Source of the DNA: a virus
DNA length: 48,595 bases
Direction: 5' to 3' (one strand)
Virus record (IMG/VR): IMGVR_UViG_3300011116_001003
Span: 1-48,595 of that record
Shown: positions 30,401-39,007 of the stretch, one piece after another
How the letters are laid out: every line of letters starts with the position of its first letter
Numbering within the stretch: position 1 is the first letter of the stretch
Made by a program: the position numbers and the translations under genes
The notes under the pieces: model-generated
What the model saw: only the letters and a program-made list of their open reading frames with translations
What the model was told of the DNA's origin: nothing
Database searches by the model: none

Positions 30401-31355
30401 CAAACTCGGCCAAATAGGCCTCTTTCTCACGCCTCATGCTCCTCATCTCATTTCGCCAAGAACGCCAGTCCTTCTTGGAGGATCCCGGCGGAGGCTTCAA
30501 TCCGATGTGGGCCTCCATTCGCGAATTCATCTTCTCCATGAAGGCCTTGCGATCCTCCCAGAGTTTTCGGATCTCGTCTTCGACTTTGGTGCGGAGCATC
30601 TCCTCATGCTCCTTGGCGAGGTTCAGGTATGTGTCTCCTCGCATCTCCGCTTCGGTGACGGGTGGCCGAAACTCGTAACCCTCGACGACGTCTCCGTTCT
30701 TGTTGCGGGCGGTCGACTTCTCGAACTTCATCTCCTGATAGCGTTCGACGCGACCGAGGTCCAGACCCTCAAGCTTCGCCCCGATGCCCGTCATGACCTC
30801 GCCGACGATTTGTCGTTCCAGAGGATCGGCGAAATCCGCAAGATCCAAGCTGGTGATGGGCCTCTTGAATCGCTTGGAGAAGTAGTCGAGAAGCGGCTTC
30901 TGCGCCTCGATCGAGATGAGCTGCGAGACCCGTCGAGTCTCCTCGATGTGTCCGGCGGCCGATGCCACGTGGTTCGGCAGCTTCGTGCCGTTGCCCGCCA
31001 TGTACATGGGGTCCATGACACCGAGCGCCTCAAGAAAGCTGAGGCTGTTCCTGAAGAAGACGCTGTTCTTCTGAGACACCTCAAGAAGAGACTTGCCTTC
31101 CTTGAGAGCCTTGGCTCCGACGGGCCCGGTCAACAGCAGGATGTACGTGAAGGGATTGCTGGCGATCTCCCCCACCGTATCCAACAGCTTGTTCTTGAAA
31201 CCCCCCGCCGTAGCGCCCTCATACAACGACTGGCGTTGGGAGGGGGACAACGCGTCCGGGTTCAACAACGTGTTGCGGACGTCGAGGTTGCCTCGCACCG
31301 CCTGCTGCACCATCATGCCGGGGGCGTCGTAGAAGCTGGGGTTGCTGAAAGCCAT
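27492..31355 (-). CDS. Large internal virion-type protein, 1287 aa
   Basis: One of the largest genes. The first half is helical and charged (EEMLRTKVEDEIRKLWEDRK). The region about 760-1000 (FNLASVALNMLQPLTNAATT, LQAVTQFGSNRLYRPMIFNR, FRQFMQFPLRTATTFL) resembles the large polyvalent-protein-associated LPD38-type region found in giant ejected or internal proteins of podovirus-like phages. The C-terminus is Gln/Gly-rich. Such proteins travel in the capsid and enter the host with DNA. No lytic transglycosylase motif was found. A terminator hairpin lies just upstream and no good ribosome site is visible. Confidence 0.6.
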   Translation of the reverse strand: MAFSNPSFYDAPGMMVQQAVRGNLDVRNTLLNPDALSPSQRQSLYEGATAGGFKNKLLDTVGEIASNPFTYILLLTGPVGAKALKEGKSLLEVSQKNSVFFRNSLSFLEALGVMDPMYMAGNGTKLPNHVASAAGHIEETRRVSQLISIEAQKPLLDYFSKRFKRPITSLDLADFADPLERQIVGEVMTGIGAKLEGLDLGRVERYQEMKFEKSTARNKNGDVVEGYEFRPPVTEAEMRGDTYLNLAKEHEEMLRTKVEDEIRKLWEDRKAFMEKMNSRMEAHIGLKPPPGSSKKDWRSWRNEMRSMRREKEAYLAEFDESVSKARSQPYSLEHHGYTVEKTNEGLEEALINTEQKPLVDSAWLSNLEKTTPGFKEYVEGFRKARDYELIRLIGDESKMLRKNADGTIEITTPSGVNEKFHFDDAKVARFADYMGSQNLKGGPLIGEEYLGSIANRGVGLAMTDSERIKAMKDLMTMEFNWEFASSYRPRNVMTPEKVPGVDVTEALKKWGLESVDFNLSVKHSRLMPRTNLVPMYSTDDLGLIGKAGGLTKEGYEHLDMVQRTAAKKYQNNIPKNEDPFLRTISLNPVLSNERAIRDSSALHAMVTAPSNVQWSIPKGINKETGVGVRFLTDDEVSLIESGGKRPDRDLHHRNTDSNWRGITLIHNLLPAVRQDILKDVIVPGMLGLHKEDTIAALSSMFKQKEWARKIAGSWLGKAIEEHGGDIGKEYIQQLKFFGDPNSPMRRVATVSERAASYLYVTHMGFNLASVALNMLQPLTNAATTATPGEVMGAYGKAFKSVFGYLSDRAKSGKAFATLAERDALIRKHFPYAESAGLTADFMAMLEGQHLNKKDTFLSRASHAAMSMFEKSEWFNKQVTSNLLEAAYKREGRIADIGSNLWNRDLEELQAVTQFGSNRLYRPMIFNRERVPGVHGSGMVSHPLFRQFMQFPLRTATTFLVKAPQWGAEENYWAGLARHAGRSLGYSAIVYEAGKHLLGADLSKGLTASAVTDITGGRKILHDDAWFPMPPIARLPASAIRGVMGDRTEGVQALSALIPGGIALSRALSMAPQLPMMGGGLLQKTYVDYSNVQQDGTVPIYKPDGSLVGYDKASNIVLKGLGVDLGSGQQQGQIDGYLIKQRQEIINYRQEFLRRMAGNDMSGAEAVRREFSAKYKDPNTGAPLPLTVTQSQVKQYLRSRDNIGRTERILDSLTPDVRMQMANAIGGAVTTGSDLTSGMTAGQRQRYNPAGRDQMVADIFSRVQSVGAAATGGSSPVGPASTSVDQGP
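27803..27815 (-). repeat. Dispersed 13-bp motif, one mismatch
   Basis: The plus strand reads ATGGGAGGGGGGC. Inside the 1287-aa gene, read as APLP. Confidence 0.75.
28118..28130 (+). repeat. Dispersed 13-bp motif, exact copy
   Basis: Inside the 1287-aa gene, read as MMGGGL on the minus strand. Confidence 0.9.
31236..31248 (-). repeat. Dispersed 13-bp motif, one mismatch
   Basis: The plus strand reads TTGGGAGGGGGAC. It is near the 5' end of the 1287-aa gene, read as LSPSQR. Confidence 0.75.
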
Positions 31356-31369
31356 GCAACACTATACGC

Positions 31370-31407
31370 GCAGCAAGAAGGGGTGCCTTCCGCCCGAAGG
31401 TCACCCC
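31370..31407 (-). terminator. Minus-strand terminator after the 198-aa virion gene
   Basis: On the minus strand the stem GGGGTG-(A)-CCTTC/GAAGG-CACCCC, with a 5-nt loop and one bulge, is followed by CTTCTTGCT. It lies about 30 nt after the 198-aa gene stop and before the 1287-aa gene. Confidence 0.7.
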
Positions 31408-31437
31408 GTTCACCCGCAACACCACATGCAGGACCGA

Positions 31438-32034
31438 TCAGTTCTTGCGTTCGCTGCAGCGGATCTGGACCCACAGGCCGATCAACCCCGTGGGGGCGAT
31501 GTCCGCAGTGAGGTACAGGTTGTTGCCTCGCTCGATGATGTTGTCCCAGACCTTGGTCTGGCCGACGCCAGCCGGATCGACGTTGGGGTCGCCGGGAGTC
31601 ACCTGACTGGTGAAGGTCGTCGCTGCGGTGGTCAGGAAGCCCTTCTGCACAGGGAGCCACTCCAGACGAGACACGACGACGTTGCCGCTGTTGATCAGTC
31701 GCCCAGTGCAGACCTGCTGGTTGGCGGGGATCGGCTGACCTTCGGTCGGCTTGGTGCAGACCTTGGTGGTCGCGTCGACCAAGCCCTTGGCGAGGTACAG
31801 CGTGGGGCCAGTACCCGGACCACCAGAGATGGTGGAGAAAGCACCACCAGTCGCTCCGGTCGAGGCGATCTTGATGCGGACATCCTGAATGATCATGTCC
31901 TTCGTGAACTCGATGGGCAGCTTGTAGTACTTGTACGCCGTCGACAGGTCTGCGAGGGCGAACGGGCCGAAGCAGAAGATTTCGTGTTCCTTGTCGGACC
32001 AATCGGTAACGGGAGTCGGGAACTGACCAGCCAT
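31438..32034 (-). CDS. Beta-rich 198-aa virion protein, probably abundant
   Basis: Preceded by AAGGAG and followed by its own terminator, unlike neighbouring virion genes, which points to high expression. The sequence has beta-strand patterns throughout (MIIQDVRIKIAS, PTLYLAKGLVDA, GNVVVSRLEWLPVQ, GLIGLWVQIRC) and resembles small decoration or head-fibre-type proteins. No specific family was recognised. Length and composition recall the 212-aa protein at 21804, but no clear sequence match was seen. Confidence 0.6.
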   Translation of the reverse strand: MAGQFPTPVTDWSDKEHEIFCFGPFALADLSTAYKYYKLPIEFTKDMIIQDVRIKIASTGATGGAFSTISGGPGTGPTLYLAKGLVDATTKVCTKPTEGQPIPANQQVCTGRLINSGNVVVSRLEWLPVQKGFLTTAATTFTSQVTPGDPNVDPAGVGQTKVWDNIIERGNNLYLTADIAPTGLIGLWVQIRCSERKN

Positions 32035-32044
32035 GTGAGTCTCC

Positions 32045-35000
32045 TTAGATCTTGGGTACGTTGCGGAGGATTGCCTTGAGGATGGGAACTACTTTGCTTT
32101 CGGGAGAGAGCAGGTTGATTGCGCGGCCCGGTTTGGGAGCCGCGACCTCAGCCGCAGAAGCATAGGCTTCCGCAGACTTAGCTGCACCCCCAAGGGTTCT
32201 TGTCGTCCTTTGCGCCGCCTGTGCTGTTCGCAGTTCGGAGGCGATCTGAGCTGCCGTCTTCTCAGGAAGGCTCAAGAACTGGTTGAGTTCCGCCTCCTCC
32301 AATTTCCTGCCTTCCTTGAACCAGCCCAACGATTCGCCCTTGGGGCTGAACTTTTCGTGAACCCCGTAGGATCTGAGATGTGTTGCGACCTTTTCCTGTT
32401 CCCGCTTTTTCACCAAGAAATCGGAAACGGCTTCAGTGTCGACCTTTGACCGCTTCTTGCCACTTCGAACCTTGGTCGCGATGACGGGGCTTGTCCTCTG
32501 AGCCAGACCCGGACGTACCTCTGAGGCCTTTCCACCGTACGACAGGAATACCGCATTGTGCTTCCGTACCGCTTCGTCGATTTCGGGTCGAGCTTCCTCA
32601 AGTGCGGCGGCGATCTGAGCGTTCCATTTTTTGGGATCGACGCCGGACCTGTTCAGGCTGTCTCGAGTCATCCTGCGGACTTGATCTTCCAAGGTGCTTC
32701 GATAGGCCTGAGGAGTCTGCATCGTCAGAAGAGGACTGATGCTCGAAGCGGCCCTCTCCGGATAGAGGAACGAATGAAGTTCCCGAATCTGACGCTGATG
32801 CTCAACGGTGAGCTTGCCTCCTTCTTTGGCCTCATTGACGATCTCGCCCAGCTTCTGATTGACGTACTCCTCAAGTTGCTGACGGGCGTCTGGGTTGTCT
32901 TCAAGGTGGACCGACCTCAGCAATTGCTGAAGATCGGCATCCTGATGCTTCATCGTTCGCCGGAGTCCAGACCGGGCTCGCTTGGCCGTCTCCTCTTCAA
33001 GGAGCTTTTCAGACTTGAGTTGGGCCTCTCGTTCAAATCCGTATCGTCCTTCCTCGAATCCCTTGGCACGGTCGGCCTCAACGCCCTCTCCCGTGTCTCG
33101 CTTCTCCAGCTCACCAAGAAGCTCCGTCTCGCCCTTCGCGAAGCGGTGGCGTCCTTCGGACAGCTTGTCGATCTGACGCTCATAGCCCTCGATCATGTCC
33201 GAGGACACATCTCCGTTCGTGATCATGCCGCCCACCTTGTAGTGCAGCATGGCCTTGGTGAAGTTGCCCTTCTCAAGCTCGGACAGTGCGGAGGTAAGGT
33301 GTTTCTGAGCCGCTTTGTTTCCGCCAGCCTGATCCAACGCGTACGCGAAGCGGTTGCTCAAGGCCTGTTGCGCCAACGGATCCGCCTTCACGAGGGACTC
33401 CGCGACCGCCTGTCCATCGGAAGTTCGAGACAACTCCTCGAGAGTCGCCAACATCTTCTCCGTGTGTGCGGCCATGTCGGGGCCCATGTTCCCGCGAGTC
33501 TTCACGGCTCGAAGCCCCTGCGACAGACGCCCGTACATGGCCCTCGCAAGCTGCTCGGTCCTCTGGGGAGTCATCCTCCCGGCTTGCTCCAGGTTCTCCG
33601 GAGAGAACGGGTCGAACGGCTCAAACAAGGTCTGAACCGAACCGCTTCGTCGCACCTGCTCCAGAAGCTTCGGATTCTTCTTGATGAACTCGGGGTCCCA
33701 ACCTTCTCGTTGAGCCCACTCCCGCCACGCCTCCTCGGAGATGCTCTGGTCTTTCATCAAAGAGGTCAGACTTGGACGGATCTCTCTGACCCTGAATCTC
33801 TTGCCCGGAACTCCCTGAAACTCCACGACGTCTCCGACGTCGGCGAACTTCGCACGAGTGGTTGAACTTCGAAGTCCCTTGCCGATCAACTCCGCCGTGC
33901 TGGTTCCTTTGGGAAACATCTCTCGAAGGTCGGCACGGACCGCTTCAGGCGGCATCTGGTAGTGCATCGGCACGCCCTTGATGAGCTTGCCGCCACCCGC
34001 GACGAGGTCCGGAAATTCCTCAAGGATCTTTTGAGTGTCTTCAGGAGACAGCTGTTCGCCGAACGTGATCTTCTTGAGGAGGCTCTCGAACTCGTGAGAC
34101 CTCTGCGCATTCTGGAAGGAAGCATCGGAGAACAACATTCCGGACAGCTTCTTGCCGCCTTCCGTATTCGCGTCCCGGAACATCTTGAAGGCTTCGAACT
34201 GTGCGTCCGTCAGCTTCTCTCCGGCGGGAATGTTGTTCAGCTTTCGGAACTGATCCTTCAGCTGGTTCTCGATCTTGACCGCCTCCGCATGTCTGGCCAG
34301 ACGCCTTCCGGCTTGAGTCTCGGAGGACCTATCTCGAGTCTCGAACGCGAAGTCCTTCAGATCTCCGACGTTCTTCTGTTCCTGTTCAGACAGCTTCGTG
34401 AGCCTGTCGAACGCTTCGTTGGGAACTCCAAAGCCCTTCTTTCTGTACTCCGCAGCGATCTCCTCAAGTCTCTTCACTTCCTTATCCAACATCTCCTGCT
34501 CGTACCCGCCGGGGCTGCGAGTGAGGAGTTCTCGAGAGGCCTTCTGCTGCAACACCGAAGTCAACCTTCGACGGTGGTCGGTCAGCTCTCGGTAGAGATC
34601 CAAGATCTTCTGCGACGGCCGAGACGTCTGGATCGCTTGGTATTCCTTGACGGCCTCGGGGTTCCTGTAATCCCATCTGGGCTTCTGCTCGTGTTTGGCA
34701 ACGCTTGGATCAAGAGGTGCGGGATACTTCTTGATCAGCTCCTGCTCCGCACGGAACCTCTCGTTCCTGTGCAGGTTGTCGACCGTCGCGAGAATCTGTT
34801 CTTCGGTGAGCCCTTCCTTCTTCAGGATCTCCTGCACCTGATCGTCAATTTTGTTGAGGACGGAAGCCCGTGCTTCACCCATCAAGCTCTTGGCTTGCTC
34901 CGCTTCCTCGACGTCTTCAGGTCGATAGGACCGCGTAGGCGACTTGGGGTTTGAGAACAGCTCCTGAATCCTGTCCTCTCTGTCCCTGATGGCATCCGCA

Positions 35001-35122
35001 ATACCCCTCTTGAACAGCAAGGGGTTGAGCTCAAGAAGCTCCTCGGGGGATATCTCCTTCGGGTTCGGGAGACGAAGCTGAAGCTTGGACTGCAGGACGG
35101 GGACTTCAACTTTGCGAGCCAT
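32045..35122 (-). CDS. Large helical internal virion-type protein, 1025 aa
   Basis: Preceded by GGAGG. Almost entirely helical and charged with many coiled-coil-like stretches (RIQELFSNPK, EEAEQAKSLMGEARASVLNK, RLARHAEAVKIENQLKDQFR). Near residues 405-440 lies a more globular patch (FADVGDVVEFQGVPGKRFRV). Large, helical, soluble proteins in this position of podovirus genomes are usually internal core or ejection proteins. Enzymatic motifs were not seen. Confidence 0.55.
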   Translation of the reverse strand: MARKVEVPVLQSKLQLRLPNPKEISPEELLELNPLLFKRGIADAIRDREDRIQELFSNPKSPTRSYRPEDVEEAEQAKSLMGEARASVLNKIDDQVQEILKKEGLTEEQILATVDNLHRNERFRAEQELIKKYPAPLDPSVAKHEQKPRWDYRNPEAVKEYQAIQTSRPSQKILDLYRELTDHRRRLTSVLQQKASRELLTRSPGGYEQEMLDKEVKRLEEIAAEYRKKGFGVPNEAFDRLTKLSEQEQKNVGDLKDFAFETRDRSSETQAGRRLARHAEAVKIENQLKDQFRKLNNIPAGEKLTDAQFEAFKMFRDANTEGGKKLSGMLFSDASFQNAQRSHEFESLLKKITFGEQLSPEDTQKILEEFPDLVAGGGKLIKGVPMHYQMPPEAVRADLREMFPKGTSTAELIGKGLRSSTTRAKFADVGDVVEFQGVPGKRFRVREIRPSLTSLMKDQSISEEAWREWAQREGWDPEFIKKNPKLLEQVRRSGSVQTLFEPFDPFSPENLEQAGRMTPQRTEQLARAMYGRLSQGLRAVKTRGNMGPDMAAHTEKMLATLEELSRTSDGQAVAESLVKADPLAQQALSNRFAYALDQAGGNKAAQKHLTSALSELEKGNFTKAMLHYKVGGMITNGDVSSDMIEGYERQIDKLSEGRHRFAKGETELLGELEKRDTGEGVEADRAKGFEEGRYGFEREAQLKSEKLLEEETAKRARSGLRRTMKHQDADLQQLLRSVHLEDNPDARQQLEEYVNQKLGEIVNEAKEGGKLTVEHQRQIRELHSFLYPERAASSISPLLTMQTPQAYRSTLEDQVRRMTRDSLNRSGVDPKKWNAQIAAALEEARPEIDEAVRKHNAVFLSYGGKASEVRPGLAQRTSPVIATKVRSGKKRSKVDTEAVSDFLVKKREQEKVATHLRSYGVHEKFSPKGESLGWFKEGRKLEEAELNQFLSLPEKTAAQIASELRTAQAAQRTTRTLGGAAKSAEAYASAAEVAAPKPGRAINLLSPESKVVPILKAILRNVPKI

Positions 35123-35133
35123 TGAATCCTCCG

Positions 35134-35718
35134 TCAGAAGGGATCGCCGGGGTTGTGTTGATTCAGCATGGCCTCGACTCCGAAGGGAGTGTTGGCGAAC
35201 TGCTGGCCGGGAGTCTGGTAGTTGCCGGACGCCATGTTCGTGGTGACCTCGTCAAGCAAGTCTCGACGCTGCACGCCACCGATCGGAACGGCACCCATCG
35301 GGAGTTGACGGCCCACCGAGATCTCCGCATACAGGTGGGGGTCAAGCTGAGACAAGCGGATCTCGTTTCGAGCTCTCGCCTCCTCCAGCCTCCTCTGCTC
35401 AATCTCCTGAAGAAGCTGGTTCTGACGAGCCTGCCGAACCATGTACATCTTCTGGTTGAAGCGACGGCGAGTCATCAACTCATCCGCCGTGCGAATTCCC
35501 TCCGCACCCAGACTGACGATCTGCGGACCGAACATCAAACCGGCAGTGGAAGCCGCAGCCAAGGCCGGACCCATCACGCCGACCCCGCCTGCGAACTCCT
35601 TCGCACCCTTCGACAAGCCCTCGAGTCCGCCCTTGATGGACTCCTTGTTGACGGCACCCTTGACCTTGCTGACGCCGCTCTTGAGTTTTTCGCCGATGTC
35701 CTTGAAGTTCAGGGGCAT
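35134..35718 (-). CDS. Hypothetical virion protein, 194 aa, with membrane-active-looking segment
   Basis: Residues 35-75 are Gly/Ala-rich and hydrophobic (FAGGVGVMGPALAAASTAGL, MFGPQIVSLGAEGI), like segments of ejected proteins that enter membranes. A charged helix follows (ARQNQLLQEIEQRRLEEARA), with a Gln/Pro/Asn-rich end. It overlaps the preceding gene by 10 nt. It probably works with the neighbouring large internal proteins. Confidence 0.5.
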   Translation of the reverse strand: MPLNFKDIGEKLKSGVSKVKGAVNKESIKGGLEGLSKGAKEFAGGVGVMGPALAAASTAGLMFGPQIVSLGAEGIRTADELMTRRRFNQKMYMVRQARQNQLLQEIEQRRLEEARARNEIRLSQLDPHLYAEISVGRQLPMGAVPIGGVQRRDLLDEVTTNMASGNYQTPGQQFANTPFGVEAMLNQHNPGDPF

Positions 35719-36026
35719 ATCACGGATCCTCCGAAACGAAGCCAGCGAGAGAGCACCGAATCATCCGCCCTCACGGCGAACCCATAGTAGGTTCTTCCGT
35801 CTTGCTGAAGGCCCCAGATCGCCACCGATGGCCTCTTCAGAACGCGACAGGCCCTACGCAGCCACAGCCACCTGCGAAGCTCCTTGAGCGACACAAGGCC
35901 CTCCTGCTCCATCGGGGGCCCTACAGGAATCCAAGTCCCCCTCCCATCATCCTGAATGATGTGGACGGAGGATCCGTCGGTGCGGACTTCCTGCTGAAGT
36001 TCGGATGTGAGGGTCTTCCATTTCAC
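35709..36026 (-). CDS. Hypothetical 105-aa protein, GTG start
   Basis: The start GTG at 36026 overlaps the previous stop (GTGA). It contains a compact basic, Trp-rich centre (LKELRRWLWLRRACRVLKRP) and a strand-like end (YYGFAVRADDS). The dispersed motif is read as DDGRGTW. No family is recognised. A short protein inside the virion operon may act in assembly. Confidence 0.55.
   Translation of the reverse strand: MKWKTLTSELQQEVRTDGSSVHIIQDDGRGTWIPVGPPMEQEGLVSLKELRRWLWLRRACRVLKRPSVAIWGLQQDGRTYYGFAVRADDSVLSRWLRFGGSVICP
35935..35947 (+). repeat. Dispersed 13-bp motif, exact copy
   Basis: Inside the 105-aa gene, read as DGRGT on the minus strand. Confidence 0.9.
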
Positions 36027-37042
36027 ACGGGGAGTCCGAGACGAAGGGCCAGTTCCTCAACCGACGGCTTCTGATTTGAGGGTTCGCTCAGCTGTGCAAG
36101 ACGCATCTGCTTGTTGTTCATGTAGTTGCTGAACGCGGCTTGGGCGTTTGCTTCGGCGATACCCAACGGCCGTCCGGTCGGAGTGATTCGACGCATGGCG
36201 TTGGTCAGCTCAGGGATCGTGCTCATCTCGTTGAACTTGTCCTGATTCTGCAGGATGTTCCGATCGAGGGCCGAAGCGATGTCCTCTCCGAAGATCTTTC
36301 GCTCTCGGGCCTTCTTGCCGTAGATGTCGGCACCGGACTCCTCCGCGATTCGCAGGCCGATGTCCAAGAGCATGAGAGGCGTGAGCAAGGCTCCGCCGAT
36401 GTGCAGGCCCTTACCCAACAACTTTCCGGTCTTGGACCAGAAACCCGCCGCCTTCGCAGCCTCCGCCGCCACCTCCGCACTCTTCCCGACGCCAGCTGCC
36501 TCAGCAAGAGCCTCGGTTGCCTTGGCGGCTTCTTCTCCCTCTGCTCCTGCCGCAGCGACACTTCCTCCCAAAGGAGGAATCTTTCCACCACCTGATCCTC
36601 CAAGCGGAGAGCCCAAACCCTCCACCGCTTCAGGGTTTTCGCTGAGGATTGCATCCAATGCGGCTTCAGGGGTGGGCTCTACGCGGGCTGCAGCCTCCGC
36701 TGCTGCGGTGATTTTGGCTTGTTTTTCAGCAGCCAGTCGGGCGGTCTTCTTTGCACGCTGCTCCGCAAACGTGAGATTCCCGGAAGCTTCTCTTGCTGCA
36801 GCTCTTCTCTCCGCCAAAACCTTCTTTGCGTCTCCGAAAGCCTTAGTGTCCTTCTTCATGTTGGCCCGGTTCAAGATCTGACGAGCTCTTTCTTGCTCAA
36901 CCGCCAATGCGATTTCCTCATCAGCCGCCTCTGACGCCGCACCCCAAGCTTCTGCTTCCTTGTTGTATCGAAAGCCCTCTCCGGACAAGGGAATGCGAGG
37001 GGAGGCCTTTGAAGTTCTCTTTGCGCTGGGTCTCTTCGCCAT
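36023..37042 (-). CDS. Helical Ala/Glu-rich virion-type protein, 339 aa
   Basis: A basic N-terminus, a long Ala/Glu/Lys helix (residues 35-125, for example AADEEIALAVEQERARQILN), then a Gly-rich linker. A hydrophobic stretch follows near residues 210-230 (GKGLHIGGALLTPLMLLDIG), which could insert into a membrane. The C-terminal 80 residues are globular. The layout resembles ejection-type proteins. Confidence 0.5.
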   Translation of the reverse strand: MAKRPSAKRTSKASPRIPLSGEGFRYNKEAEAWGAASEAADEEIALAVEQERARQILNRANMKKDTKAFGDAKKVLAERRAAAREASGNLTFAEQRAKKTARLAAEKQAKITAAAEAAARVEPTPEAALDAILSENPEAVEGLGSPLGGSGGGKIPPLGGSVAAAGAEGEEAAKATEALAEAAGVGKSAEVAAEAAKAAGFWSKTGKLLGKGLHIGGALLTPLMLLDIGLRIAEESGADIYGKKARERKIFGEDIASALDRNILQNQDKFNEMSTIPELTNAMRRITPTGRPLGIAEANAQAAFSNYMNNKQMRLAQLSEPSNQKPSVEELALRLGLPV

Positions 37043-37051
37043 GACTTCTCC

Positions 37052-38998
37052 TTATTGTCCGTACAGGTCGCCGACGTCTTTCAACACATCATCATAGATG
37101 TCGCCCATCGCCGGAGGTGGCGGTGCGTCCTTGTTGGCCTGAACTGCCCTTGTCCTTCGCATGCTTTCGATCGCTTGCCTTTGAGCTCGAATGTTCTTGC
37201 GGACGTCCTCGCCCTTGTAGTTCGTGCCAAACACGTTCAGATCCGCATGATGTTCCGCAATGTGTTTGGTCACCTGTGCGTGAACGGCATCTCGAAGGAA
37301 CTTGATCTGGCTCGGATTGAGGCTCTGAAGAAGCTTCTGCCCAGCAGGAGACACATGGGCGAAGTCGTCCATGGGGTTCTCGCTGATCTGCTCCATGTCT
37401 TTGAGGAACTCGACGTTGTCTGCGGAGCCCATGAGCTCCCTGCCCACGTTCACGAGGAGCTTGGCTTCGGGCAGGTTGGGAATCAGCGTGCCGTTCATGT
37501 TGAGCGTCCCTCGACGGAAGCCCTGTCCAAACAGCCCGGCATCGGCGGCCTTGTCCGAAAGACCTGCGATTGATCCCAAGATGTCCATCTTCCCCTTCAG
37601 GAACGGAGAATCGGTGGTCTTGAACTCGATGGGGGATCCGCCTTGAGCCAGACGTTCCATGTTGATCTTTTCGAGCATGGAGCTCTGAACTTCTCCGCCC
37701 CCCTCCGCCGACTTCGAAAGCAACGTGAGGAAGTTTCCGATCTCGTATCGGAGAGAGCTTTCATCGAAGTCAGTGCCTGCCTTGTCCTTGTTCTGCTTGA
37801 TGACTCCGTCGATCAAAGTCTTCACCGAATCAAACGTGTTCTCGTCGTTGGTCTGGCTCCAGAGATGAAGATCCTCAACGATTCTCTGTGCGGTCGACTG
37901 GTCGATGGAGTAGCCCTGATTGTGCAGAAACCGACTCATTGCGGATCCAACTTCGCTGAGATCGGGGAGGACCTCCTCAGGCCTCAAGAAGCCGTTTTGA
38001 ATCAGTTCTTCCTTGGTCGCATGCCAAGTAGTTTCGTCTGTCGCCGGATCCCGACTCACTTCCTTGTCGATCGGATTGCCATGGGAGTCGAATCCCTTCA
38101 GTCTGCGGACTACTTCTACGGCACCTGTGTCCTTGTTCTTCTCAAGACTCACGTCAACAGGCGTGCCTGAGAAGAAAGACTTTGCAGCCTGTATGTTGGT
38201 CTGCTGTTTTGGGGACACCATGAAGTAATATCCTGGGTTGTTCGGATCCTCCATGATGCCTTTTGCCACGGAAGTACGTACACCGTAGCCTCCAAATCCC
38301 GACTTGTCGGGAGTCCAAAGCTGGCGAGAGCCTCCAACCACATGGCTCTTGCCTGCCTTGATCAACGCCTTCGCGATGTCCTTGCCCGCGTTGTTGTAGT
38401 TGGGCAGCCTTGACTCGATGTTGCCCTGCACCTGCGAGATGACGCCCTTCATGAATCCGTTGGGATTCTCAGCGTCCAGATCCGATGAGAGGCCCTGAGT
38501 CAAACTCGTCCACAGGAGATAGTTGTCCTCCATGTCGTTGACTTGGTTCTCCAGATCATTCGCTTGTTTTTCAATGTTGTTGGCCTCCTCCAAATTTCCG
38601 TTGCGGCGGGCCAAGGCAGCGGCGTTTCTGCGTTCCTCAGCCGCCTGCTTGCTCCTCTCAAGAATGATTTGAGTCTTTGCCTCGATGGCGGACAGGCTCT
38701 TCGCATTGGTGTTGCGAAGATTCTCCATGCTGATGTCGTGCTGCCGAGACAGCTCGTTTTCCTTCGTCGCAGCGTCCATCTGCTGCTTTCGCTGAGCCAT
38801 CTCCTGATTGAACTGCCGTCCCTGCTGAGCCATCTGACGACCCTGCATGGCCGTCTGTCGCTGAGACAAGGTGTTCTGCAGCTGGCGGTTCGAGAGCTCG
38901 CCCATCTGAGCCATGGCCGCGTTCGGGTCCACGCCCGTCGGGTTCATGACGTTGACCTGCGGAGCCATCGGAGTCTGCTGAATCGTGTTCGGTTCCAT
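37052..38998 (-). CDS. Hypothetical virion protein, 648 aa
   Basis: Residues 30-170 are Gln/Met/Glu-rich helix (NTLSQRQTAMQGRQMAQQGR, AEERRNAAALARRNGNLEEA) with coiled-coil character. The rest is mixed, with PGYYFMVSPKQQTNIQAAKS near 260 and a helical C-terminal region. It is in the run of internal virion-type genes. No recognised enzymatic motif; an internal core or ejection role is inferred. Confidence 0.55.
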   Translation of the reverse strand: MEPNTIQQTPMAPQVNVMNPTGVDPNAAMAQMGELSNRQLQNTLSQRQTAMQGRQMAQQGRQFNQEMAQRKQQMDAATKENELSRQHDISMENLRNTNAKSLSAIEAKTQIILERSKQAAEERRNAAALARRNGNLEEANNIEKQANDLENQVNDMEDNYLLWTSLTQGLSSDLDAENPNGFMKGVISQVQGNIESRLPNYNNAGKDIAKALIKAGKSHVVGGSRQLWTPDKSGFGGYGVRTSVAKGIMEDPNNPGYYFMVSPKQQTNIQAAKSFFSGTPVDVSLEKNKDTGAVEVVRRLKGFDSHGNPIDKEVSRDPATDETTWHATKEELIQNGFLRPEEVLPDLSEVGSAMSRFLHNQGYSIDQSTAQRIVEDLHLWSQTNDENTFDSVKTLIDGVIKQNKDKAGTDFDESSLRYEIGNFLTLLSKSAEGGGEVQSSMLEKINMERLAQGGSPIEFKTTDSPFLKGKMDILGSIAGLSDKAADAGLFGQGFRRGTLNMNGTLIPNLPEAKLLVNVGRELMGSADNVEFLKDMEQISENPMDDFAHVSPAGQKLLQSLNPSQIKFLRDAVHAQVTKHIAEHHADLNVFGTNYKGEDVRKNIRAQRQAIESMRRTRAVQANKDAPPPPAMGDIYDDVLKDVGDLYGQ

Positions 38999-39007
38999 GG
39001 TGTTTCC

